DNA of 59,473 bases from Rhodospirillales bacterium. Lineage in GTDB: Bacteria > Pseudomonadota > Alphaproteobacteria > Acetobacterales > Acetobacteraceae. Below the pieces are notes generated by a model that was not told where the DNA came from, did not search any database, and saw nothing but the letters and a program-made list of their open reading frames with translations. The first letter of the stretch is position 1; the number at the start of each line of letters is the position of its first letter. Made by a program: the position numbers and the translations under genes. Shown here one piece after another: positions 8,599 through 17,128 of this stretch. The stretch is taken from NCBI GenBank assembly GCA_025359905.1, contig JANYDF010000160.1, positions 1 to 59,473 of the forward strand, written 5' to 3'.

Positions 8599-11172
8599 AT
8601 GCAATCCCCCCTGTTCAGCGCGCCGCGCGCCGCCCTGCTCGCCGTCATCGTGTTCGGCTCCGGCCTCGCCGGGCTGGGATACGAACTCATCTGGACCCGC
8701 CTGCTCGCGTCCATCCTGGGGCACGACATGCTGGCGGTGATCGGCGTGGTGGCGGCGTTCTTCCTCGGGCTGGCCATCGGCGGCTTCACGCTGGACGGCG
8801 CGATCCGGCGCAGCGCCCGCCCCGCCCGTGCCTACGCCCTGCTGGAATTGGCCATCGGCGGCTGGGCGCTGATCAGCATCTGGCTGCTGCCCGCCGCTGG
8901 AGCGCTGGTGCCGCGCTTTGTGGGCACGGACGCGCCAGGCTGGCTACTATGGGCCACAGCGTTTCTGCTGCCCGCTGTGTTGTTGCTGCCCGCCACGGTG
9001 GCCATGGGCGGCACGCTGGTGGCACTGGAACGAGTGACCGCGATGGCACACGGCAATAGCCGGGTGATCGCCGGGGTTTATGGGGCCAACACGCTGGGTG
9101 CCGTCGGCGGCGTGCTCGCCAGCATGTTCGCCTTGGTTCCCGCCATCGGCATGTCCGGCAGCCTGCTGGCGTTCGCCGTCGTAAATCTGGCCTGTGCGGC
9201 GGGCGCAATGGCGTTCGCGCGCGGCTTGGCCTCACACGCCGAGGCACCGCGCGCCGAGGTGCCGCTGATCGCCCCGGCCCGGCTCGGCGTAACATTGTTC
9301 GCCACCGGCGTGCTGGGGGTGGCGTTCGAGATTCTGGCGGTGCGGATCGCCAGCCAGTTGCTGGAAAACACCGTGTTCAGCTTCGCCAGCCTGCTGGCGG
9401 TCTATCTGACCGGCACCGCTTTTGGCGGGCTGGCGTATCAGCGCATCGCCGGCCGGCGCAGCACCGGTCGGCCCAGCACCGGCACGGCCATGCTCGGCTG
9501 GCTGCTTGCCACTTCCGCGCTGTGCTGCGTCGCGGCGGCGGCAGTGCTGCCGGCCCTGCCCGCCATCGTGGCGGCAGCGCGCGGCTTCGGCTTGCTCGCC
9601 CCGGAACTAGCGCTGGCGGCGGTGATTTTCCTCATCCCGACCGCTGCGATGGGCGCGCTGTTCGGCCATCTGGCGCAACTGGTGCGCGCCGGGCGCGGCA
9701 GCATCGGCCGCGCCACCGGCATCAACGCGCTAGGCGCCGCCGTGGCCCCTGGCCTCGCGGTGCTGCTGTTAATCCCGCTGCTCGGCGCCGCCCCGGCGCT
9801 GGCGTTGCTGGCGCTCGGCTACGCGGCCCTGGTGCCGCGCGCCGCCGGACGCCCGGTGTGGGCGCTGGCCGCGCCCGCCGCGTTGGCAGCACTGGCGCTG
9901 GCAGTGTTCGCACCTGCCGCTCCGGTCAACGTGCCGCCGGGCGGCAGGCTGCTGGCCACCATCGAAGGTGCCACCGCCAGCGCCAGCGTCGCCGAGGACG
10001 CCAACGCCAACCGCTATCTGGAGGTGAACGGGCATTTCCGCATGGGCGGCACCAGTTCGCGGCTGTCGGACTGGCGGCAGGCGCAAATTCCGCTGCTGCT
10101 GCATCCCGCCCCGCACCGCGCGCTGTTCCTCGGCGTGGGCACCGGCGCCACCGTGGCGGGGGCGGCGCAATTCCCCGGCGTGAGTGTCACCGGCGTGGAA
10201 CTGGTGCCCGAAGTGGTGGCGCTGCTGGGGTGGTTCGACGCCGCGCCGGGCCGCGCCGCCATCGTCACCGCCGACGCCCGCCGTTTTGTGCGCGCCGATA
10301 CCGGGCAATACGACGTTATCGCCGCCGACCTGTTCCACCCGGCCATCGACGGCTCCGGCGCACTTTACACGCAGGAGCATTTCGACGCGGTGCGCGCGCG
10401 CCTCGCTCCCGGCGGCATGTTCTGCCAATGGCTGCCGCTGTATCAACTCGACCTGCCGTCGCTGCGCATCATCGTCCGCACCTTCCTGCACAGCTTCCCG
10501 GCGGCCACCGCCTATCTGGCGCATTTCAGCGTGCAAACCCCGATGCTGGCGCTGATCGGACAGGCCGCACCCGGCCCGCTCGACGCCGACGCCTTAGCCG
10601 AGCGGCTCGACGATCCGGCGGCGGCCACATTGTCGCGCGCCACCTTGCTGCAACAGCCCATCGACCTGCTCGGCCTCTACGCGGGCGCCGCCCCTTCGCT
10701 GGCGGCGTTCGCCGGGCCGGGGCCACTGAACACCGACGACCGGCCGCTGGTAACGTTCGACGCCATGCGCAATGTGCGGGCGCTGCATGAGGAACCGGCC
10801 GGGCGGCTGCTGGCCTTGCTGGCGGCGATGCGGCCCGATGCCGCCGATCTCCTGGGCGCCGCCGGGCGCGACCCGGCGCGGCGGGCGCGGTTTGCCGCCT
10901 ATTGGCGGGCGCGCGACCAGTTTCTGGCCGCCGGCAGCCAAACGGCTGGGGCTGCGGGCGGTAAGGCGCTGATCGAAGCGGCGGCCCCCGGCCTGCTGGC
11001 CGTGGTGCGCACCAGCGCCGACTTCGACCCGGCGTATCAGCCGCTGCTGGCGATGGGACACACGCTGCTGCAAGCCGACCCGCCAGCCGGCCGCCGCCTG
11101 CTCTCGGCACTTGCCGAAGCCGCGCCCAGCCGCCCGGAAGCCCGCCTGCTGCTCAACGGGCTGCCGCAGTAA
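8599..11172 (+). CDS. Multi-pass membrane protein fused to a spermidine-synthase-like domain
   Basis: The 857-residue protein has about 12-14 hydrophobic segments in residues 1-450, resembling the transporter-like N-terminal part of the fused MFS/spermidine-synthase family. A Rossmann methyltransferase-like synthase domain follows (about 480-680): nucleotide-binding motif 'LFLGVGTGATVAG', acidic 'GVELVPEVV', 'AADLFHPAIDGSGALYTQEHF' and 'RLAPGGMFCQWLPLYQL'. A C-terminal helical region of ~130 residues is unassigned. Soluble homologues transfer aminopropyl groups from decarboxylated SAM to polyamines. In the membrane fusions the substrate is not known, and the 'D-L-F-H-P' stretch replaces the usual catalytic 'D-x-F-D/x-P'. 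The start ATG 8599 follows the upstream stop by 11 bases; the longer open frame upstream overlaps the secreted-protein gene and is out of register. Confidence 0.8.
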   Translation: MQSPLFSAPRAALLAVIVFGSGLAGLGYELIWTRLLASILGHDMLAVIGVVAAFFLGLAIGGFTLDGAIRRSARPARAYALLELAIGGWALISIWLLPAAGALVPRFVGTDAPGWLLWATAFLLPAVLLLPATVAMGGTLVALERVTAMAHGNSRVIAGVYGANTLGAVGGVLASMFALVPAIGMSGSLLAFAVVNLACAAGAMAFARGLASHAEAPRAEVPLIAPARLGVTLFATGVLGVAFEILAVRIASQLLENTVFSFASLLAVYLTGTAFGGLAYQRIAGRRSTGRPSTGTAMLGWLLATSALCCVAAAAVLPALPAIVAAARGFGLLAPELALAAVIFLIPTAAMGALFGHLAQLVRAGRGSIGRATGINALGAAVAPGLAVLLLIPLLGAAPALALLALGYAALVPRAAGRPVWALAAPAALAALALAVFAPAAPVNVPPGGRLLATIEGATASASVAEDANANRYLEVNGHFRMGGTSSRLSDWRQAQIPLLLHPAPHRALFLGVGTGATVAGAAQFPGVSVTGVELVPEVVALLGWFDAAPGRAAIVTADARRFVRADTGQYDVIAADLFHPAIDGSGALYTQEHFDAVRARLAPGGMFCQWLPLYQLDLPSLRIIVRTFLHSFPAATAYLAHFSVQTPMLALIGQAAPGPLDADALAERLDDPAAATLSRATLLQQPIDLLGLYAGAAPSLAAFAGPGPLNTDDRPLVTFDAMRNVRALHEEPAGRLLALLAAMRPDAADLLGAAGRDPARRARFAAYWRARDQFLAAGSQTAGAAGGKALIEAAAPGLLAVVRTSADFDPAYQPLLAMGHTLLQADPPAGRRLLSALAEAAPSRPEARLLLNGLPQ

Positions 11173-11210
11173 TTCGGGCGAGCCACAGAATAACCACCGA
11201 ATGGGAAATC

Positions 11211-11314
11211 GTCATGGCCGAACTTGATCCGGCCATCGTGCGCCACCGAAAGAACTGCCGAAGTTCCCAATTGCCTTCGTGCGGTACGCGATTGCCGGGT
11301 CAAGCCCGGCAATG
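11211..11314. repeat. Dispersed two-palindrome repeat, copy A
   Basis: The left palindrome (11211-11236, GTCATGGCCGAACTTGATCC then GGCCAT) and the right palindrome (11291-11314, ATTGCCGGGTCAAGCCCGGC then AATG) are about 55 bases apart. The same architecture and much of the inner sequence (such as CTTCGTGCGG before the right arm) recur at 51566-51670 and 54393-54499. It fills the gap between the convergent ends of the membrane/synthase gene and the broken binding-protein gene, where it could also act as a bidirectional terminator. Confidence 0.75.
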
Positions 11315-11340
11315 CCGATCCATGCGTGTTGTGCGCCTAG

Positions 11341-12885
11341 CTACTTCTCGATCGTGGTTTCCTCCAGCGACCAGCCGCCGAGCGGGTTCTGGGTGAAGTT
11401 CTTTACGTACTTCACCGAGACATTCCGGTACGGGCTGTAGTACAGATCGATCTAGTGAATATCGTCCTTCACGGTCTGCTGGATCTTGAAGTAAATCGCC
11501 TGCCGCTTGGCCTCGTCCAGCTCGACCCGGCTGTCGTCGACCAGCTTGCTCACCACCGGGTTCTTGTAGCCGGTGTAGTACGAGTGCGTCACATCGTCGC
11601 CATACACGGCGAACGCGGTCTTCTCGTCCGGGTCGATGATGTCGTTGGTCCAGTAGTTGATCGCCAGATCATAGTTGCCCGCCGACGTGGTGTCGAACGC
11701 CTGCCCGGCTTCCTGCTTGACCACGTTGAGCTCGATGCCGACCTTGCCAAGCTGGTCCTTCATCAGCACCGCGATCTGCTCATGCGCGCTGTCGCCGGCG
11801 AAGATCAGCAGATCGAGCTTCAACGGCAACGCCACGCCCGCCTTGGCCAGCAGCGCCTTGGCGGCGGCGGGGTCGTACCCGTAGTCCTTCTGCGCGGCGT
11901 TGTAGAACATCGCCCCTTTGGAGATGAACGAGTTGGCGACTTCGCCCAGCCCGAATGTCACCGCATCGACAATCGCCTTGCGGTCGAGCGCCTGATAGAT
12001 CGCCTGCCGTACATCCTTGTTGTCCAGCGGCTTGTGGGCGAAGTTGGCCAGCAAATGATCCTCGCGTGTCGAGGGGTCGAGATGCACGGCAAGCTTCGGG
12101 TCCTTCTGCAAATCCGCCACCCGGTTGAACGGAATCAAGATCGCCGCATCGACTTCGCCGCCCTGCAGTTTCAGAATGCGGGTGTTGTCGTTGGGGATCA
12201 GCAGCCACTCGATGCGATCCAGATTGACCTTGGCGGCATTCCAGAAATTCGGGTTCTTGGTCAAGATCACGCTTTCGCCGTGCTTGCATTCCTCCAGCTT
12301 ATACGCGCCGGACACCACCGGCATCTGCCCGAATGCCTCCGCACCCATCTTGGTGACCGCCGCTTCCGGGATGATGCCCGCCGCGAACATCGCAATGTTG
12401 GCCAGGAACACCGCCGACGGCGCTTTCAGCTTGAACACCGCCGTGGTGTCGTCCGGCGCGGCAATGTCGGCAATGCCGCTGTACAGCGAGGCCCAGGCGC
12501 TTTCCTTGGTGTCGCGCGCGCGCAGGATGCTGAACTTCACGTCGCTGGCTTTGATCGGCGTGCCGTCGCTGAACTTCAGGCCAGCACGCAGCTTGAACGT
12601 ATACGTCATACCGTCTGGCGAGACGGTCCAGCTTTCCGCCAGATTGGGCACCACTTTGGTCGCGTCCGGCGTGGCGCGCACCAAACTTGCAAAGATATTC
12701 GGGAAAATCCAGCAATCCTGGTTTTGCTGCGAGATGATCGGATCGAACGTGGTGCTGTCGGCTTCCCGCGCGATCTTGATGGTGCCCCCGGCGTTAGCCG
12801 GGGCTGCGGGCATGCCGAGCATGGCGGCACCCAATGCACTCAATAAGGCGGTGGCCAGCAGTCGCCGCTTTAGAGACATCCGCAT
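11341..12885 (-). pseudogene. Peptide ABC transporter substrate-binding protein with internal amber codon
   Basis: This is a family-5 (dipeptide/oligopeptide type) periplasmic binding protein. The start is ATG 12885 after a GAGAGGA ribosome site; the signal peptide ends 'APANA', and the body has typical 'SFDP'-like ('TFDPIIS') and 'PNLAESWTVSPDGMTYTF' motifs. The frame meets TAG at 11452-11454 (codon 478) and then continues in the same frame for 36 more family-like residues ('IDLYYSPYRNVSVKYVKNF', 'NPLGGW') to TAG at 11341. Homologues end in just this way, and the interrupted position is where a Trp ('HWIDLYY') would fit, so a single TGG-to-TAG change explains it. The product would lose its last 37 residues, part of the closing C-terminal lobe. 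The adjacent permease gene is also truncated, so the locus looks inactivated. Confidence 0.85.
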
Positions 12886-12961
12886 GGTCAGTGTGTCCTC
12901 TCGGGTTGAAACGGTGGCGCATCTTCGGCGTGGTGGCACCACACCGTGGTCTGCTGAAAAC

Positions 12962-13315
12962 GCCGCGCATCAGCACCGCATCGGCGATGCCGCCGGTGTA
13001 TCCGGCAATCGCACCGACGATCGAGCCGCAGCAGAACGGGATCACCACCGCAATCACGCCCATCGCCAGATCGACTCGCACGCCGGTGAGGATGCGCGAG
13101 AAGATGTCACGGCCAAAATTGTCGGTGCCAAGCAGATGCCGCCACGACGGCGGTTGTAGCGTGTCCTGTAAATTCTGCGCGATGGCGTCGTATGGCGCCA
13201 CCGTGCCGCCGAACGCCGCCAGAAACAGCCAGATGCCAACAAGTGCGATGCCCGCGTGCAGCGCGTTGGGCAGCCGCCAGCGCACCGCCAGCTTGTGGGC
13301 GATGGCAGCACTCAT
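12962..13315 (-). pseudogene. DppC/OppC-type ABC permease, truncated
   Basis: The first 117 residues are a good DppC-type N-terminus: membrane segment 'GIALVGIWLFLAAFGG', the 'HLLGTDNFGRDIFSRILTG' motif, and the first span of the transport core up to 'GYTGGIADAVLMR'. Homology then ends abruptly near 12965 and the frame runs into unrelated, Arg-rich sequence overlapping the binding-protein gene. A normal subunit is about 280-300 residues, so some 160 residues including the EAA coupling loop are gone. Start ATG 13315 overlaps the upstream dppB-type stop (ATGA). Without the coupling loop this cannot form a working importer. Confidence 0.8.
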
Positions 13316-14250
13316 CCCTTCACTCGTGGGTCGAGGGCGATGGTGGCGATGTCGGCTAGCAGCGTGACGCAGATGGTGCCGACGGCAAAAATCAGGGTGA
13401 CCGCCTGCACCACCATGTAATCGCGGTTGACGATGGAGTTCACCATCAACTGCCCGAGCCCCGGAATGGCGAACACGTTCTCCACGATCACCGTGGCGCC
13501 GATCAGGAAGCCGATGGTAACACCCAGCAAGTTCACCGTCGGAATCGGCGAATTACGAAACACATGCGCGGCGAAGATGCGCCGTTCGTCCAGCCCCTTG
13601 GCGCGGGCCGCCACCACGTAGTCGGCGGATTGTTCGCTCAGCAGGCTGGCGCGCAGATTGCGGATCAACACCGGGGCCAGCGCGAACGCCAGCGTCAGCG
13701 CCGCCAGGAACAAATGATGCAGGTGGCCCGCGAAGCTGTCGCCGTAGCCCGACACCGGGAACAACCCCAGCCAGATGCTGAACACCATCACCAGAATAAT
13801 ACCCAGCCAAAACGGCGGCAGCCCCAGGCCGAGCGTGGAGGCGACGCGCACCGCCTGATCCTGCCAGCGCCCGGCGCGGCGCGCGGCCAGCACGGCGGCG
13901 GGAATGGCGAACAGCAGCGCCAGCACCACAGTATAGCCGATGAGAAACAGCGTGGGGGCGATATGCGCGCTGACAAGGTCCAGCACTTTAATTTTAAAAA
14001 CGATGGATTTGCCGAATTCGCCCTGCAACGCATTGCGGACGAACAGCAGGAATTGCACCGGCAGCGGCTCATCCAGGCCATAGCGGGCGCGAATGGCGGC
14101 AATTGCAGCAGGTGTTGCCTTGATTCCGAGCAGAATGCGCGCCGGATCGCCCGGAATGCTGCGCACCAGCAGGAAGCTGACCAGACTGACGCCGAACAGC
14201 ACCGGCAACAGTTCCAGCGGCCGCCGCAACAGGAAGCCAAAACGCTCCAT
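13312..14250 (-). CDS. DppB/OppB-type ABC transporter permease
   Basis: The protein has 312 residues with six predicted membrane spans. The N-terminal half has the typical 'SFLLVRSIPGDPARILLG' (GDP) motif and the second half the EAA-loop region 'DYVVAARAKGLDERRIFAAH'. This is the inner-membrane permease of a peptide-type (family 5) ABC importer. The gene itself looks intact, but its partner permease is truncated, the binding protein has a nonsense codon, and no ATPase subunits are present. Unless partners are encoded elsewhere it has nothing to work with. It overlaps the truncated dppC-type gene by ATGA and follows a peptidase gene by 12 bases, consistent with a former peptide uptake and hydrolysis operon. 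Confidence 0.88.
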   Translation of the reverse strand: MERFGFLLRRPLELLPVLFGVSLVSFLLVRSIPGDPARILLGIKATPAAIAAIRARYGLDEPLPVQFLLFVRNALQGEFGKSIVFKIKVLDLVSAHIAPTLFLIGYTVVLALLFAIPAAVLAARRAGRWQDQAVRVASTLGLGLPPFWLGIILVMVFSIWLGLFPVSGYGDSFAGHLHHLFLAALTLAFALAPVLIRNLRASLLSEQSADYVVAARAKGLDERRIFAAHVFRNSPIPTVNLLGVTIGFLIGATVIVENVFAIPGLGQLMVNSIVNRDYMVVQAVTLIFAVGTICVTLLADIATIALDPRVKG

Positions 14251-14262
14251 GCCTTGCGCCGC

Positions 14263-15147
14263 CTAACCGCGATGCGTGTCGAGGAAATCGGCCAGTACGG
14301 CGAAATATTCCTCCGGCTCCTCCCAGAACGGCAGATGCGCGCTGTTCTGGAATACCTTGATACGGCTATCCGGCAGCGCCTGATGCATCAGGCGCGCGCA
14401 GGCCGGGGTCAGTTCATCGAAAAACCCGCATAGCACCAGCGACGGCTGGGTAATGCGGTGCAGATCGGGCACCCGGTTCCAGTCCTTGATGCTGCCAGTG
14501 TAGCAAAACTCGTTCGGCCCCTGAATGGCCTGGTACGGCGCCATGTTCCAATTGCCCAGCGACGCCATCACTGGCTCGGGCCAGACTTGCAGACGGCAGA
14601 CATGGCGATAATTCAGGACCTCGATGGCGCCTTTGTACTCCGGGTGGTCCAGCGTGCCCTCGGCCTCATGGCGCTGCATCATCGCCACCGTCTCGGCGCC
14701 CAGCGCGCCGCGCAGCCGCTCCAACTCGCTGACCAGATGCGGGATATTGGCCGCACCGTTGGCCAACGTGAGGGTTTTGAACGCCGTCGGGTAGGTCAGC
14801 GCATATTCGATGCCGAGCCACGTGCCCCAGGACTGGCCGAGCAGATGCACCGTGCCCAAACCGAGCGCGGTGCGCACGATCTCGACCTCTTCGACATAGC
14901 GTTGCAGCGTCCACAACCCGTCATCCTCGGGCCGGTCAGACGCGCCGCAGCCAAGCTGGTCGAAGCACACGACCCGGTAGCCGGCATCGGCCAGCCGCGA
15001 ATGCGCGTCGCGCACGTAGTCGCAGCCCAGGCCGGGGCCGCCGTTCAGGCAGAACAGCACCTCATCGCCGGTGCCGAAGCTGTAGGTGGCCACTTCGTAG
15101 CCATGCACGGCAACGCGGCGCGTTTCATCGGGCGGGCGTATCGTCAT
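14263..15147 (-). CDS. Proline-iminopeptidase-like alpha/beta hydrolase
   Basis: The 294-residue protein has the fold markers of family S33 aminopeptidases: 'NGGPGLGCDY' (oxyanion HGGPG-like motif, here NGGPG), nucleophile elbow 'GQSWG' (Ser106), an Asp in 'GFFDELTP' and the catalytic His in 'NSAHLPFWEEPE'. Such enzymes remove N-terminal Pro or other residues from short peptides in the cytoplasm. I chose ATG 15147 because an AAGGA site lies nine bases upstream; a GTG at 15186 in the same frame is the alternative and adds 13 residues. It heads the minus-strand unit with the peptide permease remnants, so it probably processed imported peptides. Substrate specificity cannot be told. Confidence 0.85.
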   Translation of the reverse strand: MTIRPPDETRRVAVHGYEVATYSFGTGDEVLFCLNGGPGLGCDYVRDAHSRLADAGYRVVCFDQLGCGASDRPEDDGLWTLQRYVEEVEIVRTALGLGTVHLLGQSWGTWLGIEYALTYPTAFKTLTLANGAANIPHLVSELERLRGALGAETVAMMQRHEAEGTLDHPEYKGAIEVLNYRHVCRLQVWPEPVMASLGNWNMAPYQAIQGPNEFCYTGSIKDWNRVPDLHRITQPSLVLCGFFDELTPACARLMHQALPDSRIKVFQNSAHLPFWEEPEEYFAVLADFLDTHRG

Positions 15148-15215
15148 CCAACCTGGTCCTTCGCTGTCGAAGTCGCAGGTAAGCACGTATCGTGCCGTGA
15201 AAAGGCGCCGCCGCG

Positions 15216-16883
15216 CTACGCCTTCCGACCCGCCCCGGCGTTGCCCTGCTGTGCCGCCGCCATGGCCGCCTCCATGGCCGCGATGTCGCGCTTAAGCTGA
15301 TCGACTTCCAAGGCGTACTCGGCCAGCCGCTCCGGCACCGCCTCTGGCGGGTCGAGGTCGCGCCGCTTCGTCACGAAATCCTGGTCCGCCGCCAGTTTGT
15401 TCAGCTCGGCCCGCACCCGCTTGGCGTCGGACTCCAGGCCGGTGATTTCGCGCAGCAGCGCGATATTGGTCGAGGCCAAATCCTCCTCGAACGGCAGCAG
15501 GCGTTCTTCGTAGGCCAGATTGGCCTGCTGGCAAACGTCGCGCGCGCGCTGGATCAGCAGGCGCAGTTCCGCCCGGCGCAGCGTGGTGCCAGCCCGGTCG
15601 TCGCCGCTGCGGATTGCGGCGGCTTCCAGCCACAGCGCGTTGAGCTCCTCGCGCACCTCGGCCGGCACGTCGCCGGGGTGGCGGTCGGGATGCGTCAGCC
15701 AAGCGATCGAGCGATACATGCGTTTCATATCGCTAAAATATTCAAGAACCTCATCCTGGCTGGCGCCTTCGCCCTTCAGGCTATCGTTCAGACCGGCGAT
15801 CACCCGCCCGGCGGTCAGCGTGTCGATCTCGGCCTTATCCTTGGCGCCCTGTGCCGCCGCATGGCGCTGTTCCATTTCATTCTCGGTCAAGCGTGGATTT
15901 TCCTGCAACCAGTGCAGGAAGTTGGCCAGCTTGTCCTTGCGCTGATGCGCGGTCAGAAACTCGGCATACATTTCGCCGAATTCCAGGTACCAGCGCGTCT
16001 CGATTTGTTTATGCACCTGCCGCGCGGTTTCCAGTTGCACGGCGGCGATGCCGAACGCCTTGGCAGCGATGTGCCATTTTTCCAGCCGCAGCAGGCAGGT
16101 CACTTGGTCGCCCGACTCGGCCACATCCCACAGCGCCATAAAACTGCGCAAAGCGGCATGGAATTGCTGGGCGATGGGTGACAGCAGCGAGGCGCGCTGA
16201 ATGTCCTGATGGATAATAAAATTTATAAGAATATAATAGCAGTGCCCAGTGACGCGGCGCGGTCCCGGCGGCGCGAATGCCCGCGGGTCGATCCCGCTCG
16301 GCACGGCGGCGTCCATTTCTCTCTGGATGTCGCCGATGCACCTGCCGAGCCAAGCTTCACAAAACTCATCGATCAGATCCGGGTAGCGTTCGATACTCGC
16401 TGAACTGCCGTCCGCCCTTTGGAACGCGCGCACCGGCCAGGTGCGCAGCGGCAGCGCGTTCTTACGCAGCACGGCCGGCAATTGCTCGTCTTCCTGCACG
16501 AGCCGCACCAAGTCCGCGCCGGTTTTTCCGCCCGCCGTGACCAGATGGGTTTCGCTGAGGAACCGCTCCCATTCCAGCTTGAGCAGCAGATGGAACGTCT
16601 CCGGCCAGCCGAGCCCGAACAGATTCGCCATCCGCGCCACGTTGCGCGCCGACGGCAGCATCCAATCGCCGTCATTGGCGAACCAGTTATCGACAATCTT
16701 GCCACCAACATCGACAACCGGCTTGCCGTCCTGCAACGCCAACGCGCCAAACGGCAAGAATCGCAGCGCGCCGCCGCTCAACCGGTGCCGCCCACTATAC
16801 TTCAAGCAGCTTCCGGCAATCGTCGTTCGATTATCGAGCAGCCATTTCAAGTCGTCTTGCAGAAGCGTGACTTGCACCGTCAT
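15216..16883 (-). CDS. J-domain-like, coiled-coil protein of unknown function
   Basis: The 555-residue protein has no signal peptide or membrane span. I do not recognise residues 1-350, which are mainly helical with many Trp and Leu; they include 'NFIIHQDIQ' encoded by an unusually AT-rich patch (16205-16245). Residues ~375-415 read 'MYRSIAWLTHPDRHPGD', matching helix II and the HPD loop of DnaJ J-domains, with helix III 'REELNALWLEAAAI' after it. The first J helix is weak, so this is a J-like rather than a certain J-domain. The last ~110 residues are Glu/Arg/Leu-rich and look like a coiled coil. The HPD motif suggests recruitment of Hsp70 (DnaK). It is the second gene after a WD40-like protein, 245 bases downstream on the same strand. 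Confidence 0.65.
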   Translation of the reverse strand: MTVQVTLLQDDLKWLLDNRTTIAGSCLKYSGRHRLSGGALRFLPFGALALQDGKPVVDVGGKIVDNWFANDGDWMLPSARNVARMANLFGLGWPETFHLLLKLEWERFLSETHLVTAGGKTGADLVRLVQEDEQLPAVLRKNALPLRTWPVRAFQRADGSSASIERYPDLIDEFCEAWLGRCIGDIQREMDAAVPSGIDPRAFAPPGPRRVTGHCYYILINFIIHQDIQRASLLSPIAQQFHAALRSFMALWDVAESGDQVTCLLRLEKWHIAAKAFGIAAVQLETARQVHKQIETRWYLEFGEMYAEFLTAHQRKDKLANFLHWLQENPRLTENEMEQRHAAAQGAKDKAEIDTLTAGRVIAGLNDSLKGEGASQDEVLEYFSDMKRMYRSIAWLTHPDRHPGDVPAEVREELNALWLEAAAIRSGDDRAGTTLRRAELRLLIQRARDVCQQANLAYEERLLPFEEDLASTNIALLREITGLESDAKRVRAELNKLAADQDFVTKRRDLDPPEAVPERLAEYALEVDQLKRDIAAMEAAMAAAQQGNAGAGRKA

Positions 16884-17128
16884 CCCCTTGTGTGGACGTC
16901 AGCTACTCCACCGGCCAATCCTGCGCAGCCAAGCCGCCGGCCGCGACTGCGACTGCGACTACAACCATAACGCCACGCCAACGGTTTGCCTAGTTGTTGG
17001 TTACGGCCGCTGGCCGCCATCAACTGGGCCGGCAGCACCGCTGTCCTGTCGCGATACTTGCGGTTCGGGGTTGTGGATCGAACCAGCAAAACCGGCCGCT
17101 GGCATTTGCGCCACGGTTGCTTTTCCGC

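Noticed and set aside
11452-11454. Amber codon as recoding (pyrrolysine or programmed readthrough)
   Set aside because: No pylTSBCD genes or readthrough element seen, and the neighbouring permease is also broken; simple nonsense mutation is more likely.
16884-17128. Possible small gene between the WD40-like and J-like genes
   Set aside because: Frames are short, Arg-rich and without a ribosome site; a GCGACT microsatellite explains part of the openness.
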